Shown: positions 1 through 11,924 of the stretch, piece by piece
Layout of the letters: each line of letters begins with the position of its first letter
How positions within the stretch are numbered: position 1 is the first letter of the stretch
Source: Paramacrobiotus metropolitanus
Lineage: Eukaryota; Tardigrada; Eutardigrada; Parachela; Macrobiotidae
Assembly: GCF_019649055.1 (NCBI RefSeq)
Contig: NW_026570242.1
Span: 806,001-870,000, forward strand
Direction of reading: 5' to 3'
DNA length: 64,000 nt
Position numbers and translations under genes: made by a program
The notes under the pieces: generated by a model
Told to the model about the DNA's origin: nothing
The model's input: the letters and a program-made list of their open reading frames with translations, nothing else
The model's database searches: none

Positions 1-699
1 TTAACGGTGCAGTGGTATACATATACCGTATATTCTTAAGCTATCAGTACGATGAATCCAGCTTCGACTAAACCAAGCCTAGCCGCTTTCTGTGTACTCT
101 CGGAACTAAAGATGTGCACTCTTAGCAGTATTAAACATTCATGCATTCACTTTTTTATAGTTTTAGGGCAGGGACTTTGGACTTCTGTGTTTGATGGCAA
201 GAGAGATCCCGTTTCATTTCTTTTTTTCTGTTATTAAATAATTTTCTCTGATAGTTTGCAATTTGTAACGGTGAAAGTAATAAGTCCACTAAAGTTAGTG
301 ATGTAATAAGTGCACTATGTAGTCCATTCACTGTTACTCATATTAACAACGCACTTTGTTATTGTGTTGATATTACTCATTTCAGCAGCACAAGTCGCCA
401 TCGAACAACCATTGTTTCTTGCCGTATGCCGAGCAGCGGCATAGGTTTTATTGAAGGATTATCTTAGTTATTATTGCAACCTGTTGTAATCCTTAAGTAC
501 ACAGTCGCGAGACAAAAGATTGACTGCAATGTGATAACTCATACAAAAGCAAAGATAATACCGACTTCTTTTTATCAATCTGCCACATAATAACTGCTAT
601 AAAATCGCCATTCTGAAAATTACACATGAATTCTTCAATCTTTAGTCGGCTGACCAATTATACGATAGCACTTCCAGTATATTGACATCGACCGGTAAA
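1..699. other. non-coding stretch before the first gene
   Basis: AT-rich sequence with many stops in all frames. Short open frames here lack splice sites that would join them to anything. It presumably holds the promoter of the MAM-domain gene that starts at 700, but no specific element was recognised. Confidence 0.5.
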
Positions 700-2303
700 A
701 TGGCACGCACTGGAATATTGCTGGTGGCAATAGGTAAAGCAGAACTGTTTGTTACACTAAAGTAAAATTTGAAATTAAGATTTTCTTTCAAATGTACAGC
801 GCTGTCGTCATTTGCGTTTTCTTTGGCCGATGGACGCTTCCTTCAGCCCAAAAGCCAGCAAACGTCATTTCTATGCACCGTCGCATTTGCTGGTCAATCA
901 CCGGCATGTTGTACTTGGGCACCCTACACCGCGCTGACCGATACCATTGGCTCAACAGAATGGGAAAAGCCCATTGGGATGAGCAACTTCCAGCCGTCCA
1001 CGCATCCTGAGCAGCTAGCTCATGACTCTTGTAAATTCAACTCACCTGTACCTGATTCACGTCTTTAACAGGACGATTTAATATTTCGCTTTGCAGCCAT
1101 TAAAACACTGTTTTCTGTCTGCGACAATCAAGCCGGTTCATCTAGCCGTTCGGCCACATACCAAAGCAAGGGTGGTTTGTATGGCAATGGTCAACCAATT
1201 CGGCTGCAGTTTTGGTACAAGATTGCCGAAGAAATACTTAATGCTAAGTTGGAAATTTCTACCGTCACCAAGCCAAGAGGACTTAACAGAATATGGAGCA
1301 GCTCGACACTCCAAAGCCAGTGGGCCTTGGGCGAAGTTATTATCCAAGAAAGTGAACTTTACCAAATCAGATTTACGGCAAGGCACACCTGCATCACCTC
1401 CATTTGGCTTTCAGGCATTACTGCTCATAAAAGTAAGGCTATCGCTAATCTAAGTTGTCATCGGTCTTTATTGGTCAAATCAAACTTAAGGCAAAGTAAA
1501 GAAGGAAATACAAAAATTACAACAACAAAATTTCATTCAATTTATCCAGCCCTTCCATCGTGCCCAGCACAGACGCCGCATTACCCCGTTGAATTTCTAT
1601 CGACAAACGCTATCGACTATCGATTTGCCATTACGGTTATTAACGGGTTTAATTGTAGCCGTTACTTTTATTACTCGTATTTAATTTACGTATGCTTTTG
1701 TATTAGTGGAACGCAGCAATAACGATGACTGCCTGCCTACAACTACCACCACCACGACCACTACAACAACGCCGACAACTACCACTACCACAACAACGAC
1801 AACCACGGAAAAAGTGTATCCTCCACCTACTCTGACCATGCGCGTGAAGCGCTACAGATATGACAGCAAATGTGATCCATGGATTCACGCTAATGCCGGT
1901 AGATGTGATCCACGATTCGATATTGTGTACACGTGGATTGGCACCGATGGCCGAACAATGTACGGAAAGTCAATGAATCTACCTACCTTTAGTCAGAACG
2001 TGGGCTTGACATACACAATACTGCTATTTTTTTAGGACGCATAAGCAGTACTACAACGCCGGTGACGATTTGATTGAGGTCAATTTCCCAGAGTCCGTGA
2101 AACATGCGGCTCTGGTGCAAAAAGGTAGTGCGGCTCGCGTAAGAATCGTGGCAGAAGACGAAGACGATGTTGGAAGTAACGACCATATTGGAACCTTTGA
2201 CTTTTTATATATTGTGCCAAATGAGCCGGAACCGCCAAGAACCGAAACACGACAGTCTAACGGAGCGGAAATGTCCGTAGAATACACAGCGGTCTTCCAG
2301 TAA
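700..2303 (+). CDS. secreted MAM-domain protein with Thr-rich linker (5 exons)
   Basis: Probable exons are 700-733, 800-1030, 1097-1432, 1707-1968 and 2036-2303. They sum to 1,131 bp (376 aa), and the phases match at every junction. The first exon plus the start of the second encode a signal peptide (MARTGILLVAIALSSFAFS). Residues about 35-200 read as a MAM domain: a Cys-Thr-Trp motif near residue 50, later the core IRLQFWYK, then a segment beginning WALGEV that runs to QIRF. MAM domains mediate extracellular adhesion or recognition. A near-pure threonine run (about residues 211-232), likely O-glycosylated, leads into a C-terminal domain I do not recognise, with paired cysteines (SKCDPWIHANAGRCDP) and an acidic strand ending DHIGTFDF. 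The last intron uses a weak donor (GTCAAT); the nearby GTGGGC donor gives an immediate stop. The polyadenylation signal is at 2333. Confidence 0.72.
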
Positions 2304-2332
2304 TGTACCACCAGCATCAGCATAAATGTTTT

Positions 2333-2338
2333 AATAAA
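2333..2338 (+). terminator. polyadenylation signal AATAAA
   Basis: AATAAA lies 30 bp after the stop codon of the MAM-domain gene and about 40 bp before the convergent end of the adenylate-kinase-like gene. The two transcripts therefore end very close together. Confidence 0.6.
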
Positions 2339-2378
2339 ATATAATCTGTTGCTTCAATGCAGACTAATGGCTACCTGA

Positions 2379-3150
2379 TTACTGTATCTGGGGCACCAGA
2401 GTTCTTTGAATCGTGTCGTATACCTGTTCAATTTCTCTGTTGGCATCAACCTAAAATTTCCACTGTTCAGTAACAGGACCACAAATCAATGGCGCAGCAC
2501 TGGTGGCGTAGCTCTACTTATGGTTAGACTTAGCGTTACCCTGATAATAAACTGTTGCATTTGCATGTCCTTTATCATCGGCGTCGTGTATTTTACGTAA
2601 TACTGTATCCGTTTGCAAACAGTCTCCGCTTTATCTTCCGGACGAGTTCCGTGCTTGCTCCGAGTGGCCGTTCTGTCTGCCAGCACTACGTCGGGGCACT
2701 CCAAAATTATCACTACCGAGGCTTTTCCAAACTACAAACAAAGTTTCGCGAAAAGCTGTTGGTGCATGCAAGTGGTCGCCCATCAAACGTACGTCTGCTT
2801 CGAAGTAGGACCGCTGCTCAGGATCTCTGGGGTATCCATGAATAATATAAGGCTGTTTTCGGGATAAATGCTTGAAAATGTTCTCCCGAAGCACCTCATG
2901 GACATCGCGCTGCAATACCGGAACTTATTAGCAGCCATATTCTAACGTAAATGGTAAAGATGCTCAAAATTACTGAATCGCACAGATATCCTATATCGAC
3001 GTTCAATTTACAACGTTTTCCGCGAGGTGTATCATGTAGAGCTTCTTCCCGCATCAGTTGTCCCATAGAAAGATGTGTGTATCCAAGACGTTCTGCAATC
3101 ATATCGCAAATCACGGCTTTCCCTGCCGACGGTCCTCCTATAACAGACAT
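2379..3150 (-). CDS. short adenylate-kinase-like (NMP kinase) protein, 4 exons
   Basis: Exons are 3150-2974, 2909-2793, 2731-2540 and 2450-2379: 558 bp, 185 aa, in phase throughout, with introns of 61-89 bp. Landmarks run in the order of an AK1-type kinase. They are a P-loop (VIGGPSAGK), a THLSMGQLMR NMP-binding stretch, YIIHGYPRDPEQ (family IDGYPRD.EQ), VVIILECPDVVLADR, a short-lid Arg/Asp segment, and a C-terminal IIRVDANREIEQVYDTIQ. The length fits the short, lid-less class (about 190 aa). Such enzymes move phosphate between ATP and AMP or CMP. Several key positions differ: GKGT is GKAV, STGD.LR is SMGQ.MR, and the Asp before GYPR is His. Activity may be altered. The start is the Met just ahead of the P-loop; an upstream exon cannot be excluded. 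Confidence 0.8.
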
Positions 3151-4082
3151 AAATTGCAATAAATAGCATTTTTGAAAGGCACGATAGTTGAAACTTTGAT
3201 AGTCGCCAGCATTTTACCTAAAACAAGTACTATCGGCAATCCAGACCTCTGAATAGCGATCGACTCCGACGTCCGAGTCTGTATGCAAAGTAATGATGGC
3301 GTCCTTAGCTTATGGTTAGTAATTCGGATATCATCTGATGTGATTACGTAATACCTGGTTCCACGTTCTGAACGACATTTTAGCGGTAATCTCGTAACTG
3401 CAGCAAAATTAAGAAAAAATCAGCCCTACCGCACACCGGCAACACGCTAGGTTTCGCTTTTAGCACCATTGAAGCAAATTTCCCGTTTTCTTAGCCATTA
3501 ACTTTAAAAGTAAGTACAATTCACAGGAGTCAGGATAAGTCATATTTTACGATTAATCTTGTTATCGGTACAGTATTAATTTACATTTTTAATAGAAATT
3601 GGACTTTATTTCTCAATATGTATTTTCTCAATATGTTTCATTTTTAATAGATACTTACTGCACTATGTGATACGTTCAATATTAAAAGAACACGGTCAAC
3701 ACACTGGTAATCCTACGCAGTGTACCAGTTTGTGTCAAATAATAAAACGAATATACAGGTTCCCGAAAAATAAAGAATCAAACTTTTTTTTGAACAGGAA
3801 TCAATTTCCGCGCAAAAAAACTTGAATATGTACGACAAAATAAAAGCTTGTATTGTACGAAAATCGCTGGTTGTTGCAGGTTTATTTTCACTCACTCAGT
3901 ACTTTACTTGAAAATTGAAATTAAGTAGGTATCTATAGATGCGCTTATAACTGCGAAAAACAGTCATCCAAATCTATTATAATTATATGTTGATGACAGG
4001 AATATTATACACTTTTTTGGCGACAGTACAGGAAGTGAGGAAGTTAGCGACTGCGCATTTCTCAGCCCTTTATGCACTGCAT
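3151..4082. other. intergenic stretch, nothing recognised
   Basis: AT-rich spacer between the start of the adenylate-kinase-like gene and the 3' end of the EF-hand gene. No coding exon with usable splice sites was seen on either strand. Confidence 0.5.
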
Positions 4083-7000
4083 TCACGCAATCTCGGCTGT
4101 CTCAAATGGTTGCATAGTTTTCATAAGATTCAAGCTATCGGACAATGGAAAAAACGATGGCAGAGATTTATAGCGTTTAAACCATTTGCTGTGGACATTA
4201 CTGGGAACAGGCCCGTCACAAGCTTTGTGAAGCAGCTCTTCGAAGTGCGCAAGAGCCGCCTCGCGGCTTTCCACTCGGTGATCAACATCCTCAGTCCGCA
4301 AGAGGACCTTCCTCAAATTATCTTCGGTTGACGACAATGGAAGCTTCCTTTTCCTTATCGATTTAATCAGCTGCCTAAAGTCTGTCCACATACCTCGGCG
4401 GATGCTACCTTGATAGCAGTCTTGAATCTTTTTCATTCGAATTTGCTGCACCAACCGGCGTTCCACGGTTTCGACAGACTGAAACTGGCTGATTTGCATC
4501 TCTCGTGCTTGCTTTTTGATCTGTTTTGTCAAGCCTCTCATCAAATGGTCGCGCTTTTCACTAAGGAATGACTCCAGTAGAAAGGTCACTTGAGCAAACA
4601 TCCTCTCGATCCGGCGCTCCGGGGTCTTGGATAGCGCCATAGCTGCTTCGTCGGCTTGTTTGCGTAGGACCTCTGCCGAGTCCACAAACAATAACTCCGG
4701 AGATAAACTAAGTTTTTCCCGCTCATTGTCCTCGGTAACTTGCGGAACAGGTGTAGTTGTCTGGTAGGAAGCAACCGATTTCGACACGCCTTTTTCATCT
4801 TGAAATTTGATAGGCCTAACCGAGCTTGCGCCAGAGGGAGTAATTTCTGGAGTATTACTTCCGTATGCATACGCACTAACAGCAGATACCAGAAGTTGGT
4901 TATTGTTGGCGGACTGAGACTGCGAACCCGAAAGACCAGAAAATCTGCTGCGTATCTTACTCGGTGCGAATGGAAAACTAGCAGTGCTTGAATGCTGTGA
5001 TGCGGCAGAAGCACTGTTAGACGGTATGGAAAACGTACTAGTGCTCTTCTGACCGACTGCGGCTGGTGCACTGCGGCAAGAAATAGTTGACAGGCTGGTT
5101 TTTCGAAAATTTCTCGGGTCGTTCTCCTCCAATACCAGCTCGCTTTTCAACCGCCTAGACCGAGCCAAAATTGCTTTGGTCCGGGAATCCATAAAACAGT
5201 AATCTTTTTTAAATAGCCCTGTTGTTTGTGTCAATAAAGTAGCTCGGAGTTCCTTGCGGTCTAGCGATTGTTCGTTTAGCTTCTCCGCTCCAGCTGTCGG
5301 CGGCGCAATAATTTCCTTCCGCGTCTCTTTCATAATAGCCGTTGCAGCTTGCACCAGTTCTCGCGTTGAATCATTTCTCCGTGATGGATCGATAGCCGCG
5401 AGTAATCGTTCCTCATCCTGCTTGGCGGCTTGTTTTAACATTTTGTACGCTCGGAGCTGTAGCGCCTCCAGGACATCTGTCGGAGTTGGATCAACAAGCC
5501 AAACGTTATGGATTTCACGGAAACGTCGTCTCAAAAACTTCTCGTAATCCGTTCGATCACCTTGGGCGGTAGGTGCTACACTTGGTTTCTTCCTGGGTTT
5601 TCCGTGATCCAGGATATTGGCTTCCGAATGCAGATGAGGTGATTTTGCGATCTCCTGCAGCATTTGCTGTGCGTTTTTATTGAGCCGGCGAATGTCTTGG
5701 TGGTTCACCAGCGTATTAGCCGCTGCAAGTACGTGCTGGGTGTGGTCTGGTTGAGGGGAGAAATGAACGCTGGGAACTGTCGCCTGAGCCGTATCCTGGT
5801 TCTTTTCATGTGTGCCAGGTGATTGGGAGCGGTACTTCGCTAACTCGTCTTCTAGCTGACGCAGTTCCAGGGCTTGCATTTGTAGTCGACTTGTTTCTTG
5901 CGGAGAAAACCGTAGCGCAATCATGGCCGGCGGTGGCGTCATTGGTGTCGCACTTTTGGCAAAATGGGCGGTTGAGATATCATTGGTGAGCGCATACGGA
6001 GTCGGCAGGTGCAGTTCTGCGTCATTTTCAGAAAAGCGATTGACCTTTGAGGGGGTGTATGGCGAGTGTCGCGAAGGCATCCCAAGAGGGTTCCCATCGT
6101 CCCTCAAAGAGAATCGTTTCACAGCGGCATCGGTAGAGATTTTACGACCAGTTGGAGCGTGTTTAGCCAATCGCTCCATTCGCTCGTCAGACGTCAGCAC
6201 TTCAGGCTCAGGTGGCGGCTGCTCCAGTTCAATCTCGTTGACCAGCGCATACTGCGCAGTGCGGTAATATCCAAACACGCGCAGCAATTTTTTGATATCC
6301 TGTAACGAATGCTCTATGAAAATATTAATTTTGCAGTCCTTTGCGCAAAATCGTACCAGCCAACGGCTCTGCATAAATAGTTTCTCCAGTTTCTGCTGAA
6401 TCCGCCAGGCGAGAATCAGCCGCTCAGGAAAAACGGCATGCCAGTTGCATGTTATGCCCGGGATATCGCACACATCTGTTCCGATTTCCTTTGGCGGCAT
6501 AAGTGGCTGCGGATTACGTTTGCGTACATACTGACGAATCGCGTTGAACGGTTCTTTTTTCTGTGCCGTCTTATCCTTAATAAAGCCTGTCTTTGTTCTT
6601 CTGCCTGATTCCGATGTGAACGATGCAAAGGAATGCACGGGCTCAGATTTATCTGACAAACCTACGAAACGGGACTGCAACATCCTGTGGATACTAAACA
6701 ACACGTGATGGCTATACATAAGTAATTGTTGGTACCTTCTACTTCCAAACAGTAACGTAGTCGAACTCTGCGCTCTTTGATCCAAGCGCGCATTCCTTTG
6801 CGAAGCTCCTTAAAGGTCACTGCCTCTCGCGTTGCTTCGTCAACTTCGACCATCATGTCCAATATGGTTGTCTCGGTTACTTTATCCACATCCATCTAAA
6901 AAACTACAGGCGAGTATTATTCAGCTTTTCCAGAAATGCAATATGGAAAATATGGCGGTCACATGATACGTAACACGCAGTACGTCGGACAAAATAACAA

Positions 7001-8584
7001 ACACGAAAGCTTATCGCCGACCTTCGATAAAATCAAAAACGTTGTGGTCACACTTACTTTCTCACATAGTCGCTGCACTTTTGCCATATCAAGCTTCCAT
7101 GATTTATCTTTGTCGGCATAACGAAAGAGGTCCGATAAACGCCATCGTTTCCGGGCGGCCAGATCAGCCAGCATTTTCATCAGATGGGGTACCGGCAGCC
7201 GGGGTCCTTCCTCGATTACTTGATCATCCGCAGCAATATCCATTGCATCATCATAAAGGTCAATCGTGTATCTGTTGAACGCGTGCTTTCTCAATAAAGT
7301 CAGCTCATCGGGGGTATAGTATTCATGATGCCCTTTCTTGACTGGAACTGGTCGCTTCTTAGCTTCTAATGCCAATCGAGATTCTGAAATTTCGGAATCC
7401 GATGACATACCGGATACGATCGAGCTCTGTGTCAGGAACTCCTGTGGTGTCCTGGTGATCTGACGACTCAAGCGCCGGCGACCATCCTGGCCGTGGGTTG
7501 TTACTTTGCGACGCTTTCGTTGATTAGCCCCTTTTGGCGCCTCCATGGTATCATCGATGTTATCATTATCATCATCGTAATAGTTCTCATTCTCAAGCTG
7601 ACTGGACTTCCTGTGTTGTGCAGATGTTCTTGTCCGTCGTCTCCCCTTACGAACTGGAAAGCTCATTATGCGTTTCGTCAGTACCGTTGACCTCGTGGAC
7701 TTTCCTTGACTTATCCTTTTTCTTTTCGTTTTGGTGCTCTTGCGTTTACTCTTGATGGGGATTACTGGCATCGAAAGTGAGGCCTTTGAAGATGTACGCT
7801 TCTGTCCGAGAAGTCGTGCTAACTCCCACAGCACTGACTTCGATTTTTCGGTGTGCAGAGTACTCAACAACGCGGGAAAATTCTGGTTTGCAGCAGAAAT
7901 TTCAGAGATTTTGTCATAAATAAATCCTCTGTTTGTTCGTTCTAGTAAAACTGCTGACTGGATCGCCGGTTGGGGTGGTTCGTGAGAAATTGCTGCGGAC
8001 AAGTCCGTTTTATTTAGGCCGTATCGTGGAGAGGTGTTTAACTGCGCAAAACCGATACGATATCCAGGGTTGTACAGCTTCCGATGGGCCCATTCCAGAT
8101 GCTGGCTCAGTCTGGATTCGATATCGAAGCAAAGAAGTTTATAAACGCGCTGCGCTATCGTATTTCTGTGAGTAGCTTCATCCAGCCATTCGAAAAGCTT
8201 CTCGCTTCCATTGAATTCCACGGTCTGTTCTTGAAGTTTTTGAATCGCAGCGTTATAGCGACGCCACAGTTCTTCAAAGGTCATATGAAGCGCGCCGTTT
8301 GAGGTGGATTGGTTGACAGTCTTGCACTCAGGTTGGCTATCACTTGTTGTGGCATTGCGCGCTGCAGTGGAAGACACATCCGGTGTAAAATTCGAAGTTG
8401 CAACTGTAGCTGATTTATCCGGGTCAAAAAAATTTAAACGAGGAATTAGGGATCTTTGCTTATTGGCTCTCAAAATTGGTACCAATCTGCTTGGCAGTGC
8501 CCACGCAAGATATGGCAGCGGCTCAGTTAATCCTCGCTGAGCAGCTTGCGACTCATCCGTAAAAGCAGCTTCAGAGGCAGACAT
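4083..8584 (-). CDS. large protein with two degenerate EF-hands and disordered, helical tail
   Basis: Three exons (8584-7058, 6895-6743, 6674-4083) encode 1,423 aa. The first junction has a textbook GTAAGT donor and TTTTTTAG acceptor. The second (intron 6675-6742) is the best in-phase choice rather than certain. Around residues 480-545 there is a paired EF-hand module spanning the first intron. Its first loop (DKDKSWKLDMAK) keeps acidic positions 1, 3 and 9 but ends in Lys instead of Glu. Its second loop (DEATREAVTFKE) keeps only positions 1 and 12. Calcium binding is therefore doubtful. Upstream is a Lys/Arg-rich linker; downstream are long Ser/Pro-rich regions and charged helices. I cannot name an orthologue. 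An EFCAB-type ciliary protein is possible from the fold and the CFAP58/SPEF2 neighbours, but unproven. Confidence 0.7.
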
Positions 8585-8688
8585 GTAGAATGGACCATGA
8601 GCGTTACTTTAGTTCACCTAGTTGTGTAGTAGGACACTGGGAAAAGTAAACAAGTACAAAAGAACAATTCTATTCGGAAAACAAGAAC
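8585..8688. promoter_or_regulatory. short divergent intergenic region
   Basis: Only 104 bp separate the start codon of the EF-hand gene (minus strand) from the small gene at 8689 (plus strand). If both starts are right, this stretch and the 5' leaders must hold both promoters. No TATA box or other motif was evident. Confidence 0.35.
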
Positions 8689-9001
8689 ATGCAGCTGGCA
8701 GCTACTCGCAAGGAGAACAACATCAGCGTGCTTGCGAAGATTACTGTACATTCAATGCAGCACTGTGACGCCAGTGACGGCAAATTATATAATGTACATA
8801 GTACTAACCAGGTAAGTAGAGACAATATCGTGCAACTGGATCAGGACCAACATCTGGTAATAAATAAATAATAAATAAATTTCCTAACAGCTTGGTTGCC
8901 ATAGATACCATAAATTCAGCTGCGAAAATCAATACCGATACAATAATTTATTATGTTCGAAGAAAGTGCCGATTCAACTGAGTACAGCTCTTTTTGGCTA
9001 A
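8689..9001 (+). CDS. tiny two-exon gene, 77 aa, unknown
   Basis: Exon 1 (8689-8811, 41 codons) ends at a perfect CAG|GTAAGT donor. Exon 2 (8891-9001, 37 codons with stop) follows a TTTCCTAACAG acceptor in the same phase. An AATAAA signal lies 20 bp after the stop. The product is small and basic-polar, begins MQLAATRKENN, has no signal peptide or membrane segment, and contains five cysteines. I do not recognise it. The case for a real gene rests on matching splice signals, phase and polyadenylation site. It could instead be a non-coding spliced RNA. Confidence 0.5.
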
Positions 9002-9020
9002 TTAAGTATGTAAGTTAAAG

Positions 9021-9026
9021 AATAAA
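9021..9026 (+). terminator. polyadenylation signal AATAAA
   Basis: AATAAA 20 bp downstream of the stop codon of the small two-exon gene, supporting a transcript that ends here, before the RING-ligase gene at 9227. Confidence 0.5.
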
Positions 9027-9226
9027 GTGGCATGAACCCATTAATTAAGAGTGGGTACATTTCTTCCTGTCCGGTTGACCACAATATTGATACCACGCAC
9101 CATGCAACTTAAAAGTATTAAAAGCGCCTACGCATGAATGATCGAGGTCTCCACTGACTGGAACTGTCTTTTTTACCAGCTGGCTTCTGTCCTGAGCGTT
9201 ACAGTCTTTTAAAATCAGACGAAAAT

Positions 9227-11270
9227 ATGCTGGTGCTACGTGTTAACGGCTGGGTTGTGGATATGATAGCCCGACTACCATTAGCATTGTTTATCGATTA
9301 TGTAATCGGACCTGCGTGGTCATGGCCGCCCCTTCCTCCTTCTTTAAATGAATCCATAATGCGCCTAAAGTATCTCAATCCTTCAACTGTTCCTTCTCCT
9401 CCTGGCTCTCCCACATTGTTGGAATTCTTTAATGCCCTCGGACTACGTTTATCCCTGGCGAGCGGTAGGGACGACGTGTACGGGGATTGATAACTGCGCA
9501 GAATAATCCAGCGCGCTGCGTTTTTCAGCTGTTCTGGGCGCATGGCTCGTCATCCGCTGTTATCCCACATCTCAAATAGTTCTATGGGCGCTGTGGATGG
9601 AAACCCTTGCGTTGTTTGCGGCCGTACTGGGACTAAATATGCTGACTATTTTCACCACTATATTCTTTTGGATTCCCATCTATTTGGCTGTGCAGATCTT
9701 ACACGCGTGGATGGCGTACAATCTCCGTCAATTGCGTATGCTGGAATCAATGGGGTTGCCAAATGCTGGGCGACTGTATGGTTTGCCTGTCATTCATGAC
9801 GGCATTCTGATGTTCTTCTGGCCAAAAATGCCGGCAGTTGTCGGTGCTGTTCAGATATTCTGGTATCCAATTGCGGATGAATCGTGGCGGTTGAGCTTTT
9901 TTGTGACCGTTATCTCCGTGACCGCCGCTCCCGCACTGTATTATTTGACCAGTGCTTTCGTGTGGCGCCTGTATTCCAGTTATATCATGATGAAGATCCG
10001 GTACAGAGGAACCATCAGCGTCAGGATAGTCACTCCATACTATGCTGCACTAGAGGCAGTCATATGGCAGACAGTTGGAGAAGACCCCATCAATCGAGCC
10101 TATGCTGCGGTGCTTTTCTCCAGAGTCTTCTATCGTTTCTCGCTGAACTTTTACGGGAACGGTGCGCAATCAGCCATACAGGATCTTTCGCAAAACCTTG
10201 TGGATAACACTGTTAATTCCTGGATTACGATATTTGGAGCGTGTTGGGTAGTCTCTGCAGTATACCATTACGCCATGGAACATTGGGTACAAGGAATGCA
10301 GCTCAGCTTAACGGACAGTGATTCACGAGAATTTGATGTTATGAAGTATGACCTTTGTGGATACTTGATAATCTTCTGCTCTCTTGCTAATCTGACGGCA
10401 TATCCAGTGGCGCAAATCCATTTGCTTCGACTCTGCATTTTCTTTGTTCTGTACCGCTTGTCGAAGCTGTCATTGTATGCGCTAGGTCACTGCCGTATAG
10501 CCGCCATGGACGAGGTAGACGATCATATTTTGTTTATTCGGACTGTCGCTGATGGAGCACTAGCAGTGCTAATCGCGGGATTCTTCCTGGCGCACAGAAT
10601 GTGGCAAGCGCCACTAAAAATCCGAGAACTTTTGACTTCCGGTTGGCTTAAAGACAGATCCACGTTATTCACTCCTGAATTTGAGATGTGGATGCACGGC
10701 GAAGCCAGTCTAGCCGTTGGAGATCTGATCGTTTTGTCGTGCGTTATTCTGATTAATGCTGTAGCCAGTTACGCCCATTTAATCAAGAAGCGACCACCAA
10801 AACTGTGGCATGTTGTTCTGCAGAGAACAGACTGGTTCGCCAGTTTGTGGAAACATGGTATTCGGGAAGCACTCGCTATTGCGCTTCACAGTGTTGTGCT
10901 GACTCTGTTGTGGGAGGACCGCGTGGACATGATTTTTCTGACCGTGATCTATTTATCACGACTTATGGATGCGATGACGGCACTCCATCAGGCCGTAGTA
11001 CGGGGACTCGATGGACAGATCTTTTGCTGGTCAAAGTGTATTATCTATGCATTGCAGTCTCCGGATGAAGCAACGTTTGCTGCGTGGAATGACTTTTGCA
11101 GCATTTGTCGTCTGGAAGAAGATGACCGCTTGAGCATTTGTACCCTGCCATGTGGTCACTACTTCCACAGAGAATGTATAGAAGAGTGGTTAAAACGCCA
11201 AATGAAATGTCCGATGTGCATGCGGAAAATTTGGTTCGATAATGGGGATGTTAAAATGGACAAGACATAG
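9227..11270 (+). CDS. multi-pass membrane RING-H2 E3 ubiquitin ligase (TRC8/RNF145-like)
   Basis: Two exons (9227-9464 and 9529-11270; a 64-bp intron, phase 1) encode 659 aa, close to the 660-or-so residues of RNF139/TRC8 and RNF145. The first 500 residues are a run of hydrophobic helices separated by short polar loops, as in the TRC8 N-terminal domain. A C3H2C3 RING follows near residues 605-645. It starts CSIC, continues LPCGHYFHRECIEEWL, and ends CPMC; all eight metal ligands are present. Family members sit in the ER membrane and ubiquitinate ER clients, linking sterol state to degradation. The choice between RNF139 and RNF145 cannot be made by eye. The internal Met at 9597 is in frame but lies after the first membrane region, so the upstream exon is preferred. 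Confidence 0.85.
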
Positions 11271-11924
11271 CCTTGAATGCGTTAACGGTTTGGATACGGT
11301 GTTGCTTGCTCACTTATCAACACAACGAATGCGGCTGTTGTGCGTTCTACCAAAATTTATAAACGGATGAAGTATTCAGGACGCGTTTTGCCTTGGACTT
11401 TTGGACTGTTATCTTGCGGAATACGGATTGACTGTTAAACACTTTGCTGTTTCACACATATATTTTGCGTACTTAGTGCGATTTGGTAGAAAAATTCTGT
11501 CAGAGTCGTAAAGGTTTGCAAGCTGAACGATTGAGAAATTTCTTTGTTGAATTGTTAATAGTTTTAGTACTACAGTAGTAAGTACTATTAACGCCTGGCG
11601 CAATCCCCTTTTATGTACGAAATACGTATTAAAACTATGACACTCCAGAAGTGGTTTACATTCTGATGGTTTACATTTGTTGAAGCAATGGTCCTTCTAA
11701 GGACTACGCTGTATACTTATGCAACAACAGCAACTCCAGAGGTGATTATCGCTACGCAACGTGGTTACATTCGGTACTGAAACTGACAACTGTTTTGTGG
11801 AGCTGCGTTTCCGCTTAGGTGGAATCAAGGAAGTACTTACTTAAGTAGAATGGTAATACAAAAATACCTATCCTAGGCATGACTAGTTACCCCATGCTCG
11901 CTACAAGAACACGAAATTTTTGAG
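11271..11924. other. intergenic stretch, nothing recognised
   Basis: Spacer between the RING-ligase stop and the next gene on the same strand. It is rich in stops and no exon was found. It presumably holds the 3' UTR of the ligase and the promoter of the Ser-rich gene. Confidence 0.45.

Noticed and set aside
769-1068. Long plus-strand frame beginning upstream of the MAM-domain exon 2
   Set aside because: The frame is right but its apparent start lies inside an intron; the true start is the signal-peptide exon at 700.
1138-1386. Minus-strand frame antisense to the MAM domain
   Set aside because: No splice signals or family match; it mirrors a better-supported coding exon.
4586-5071. 161-codon minus-strand frame inside the EF-hand gene
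   Set aside because: Overlaps the longer, phase-supported exon in another frame and has no recognisable content.
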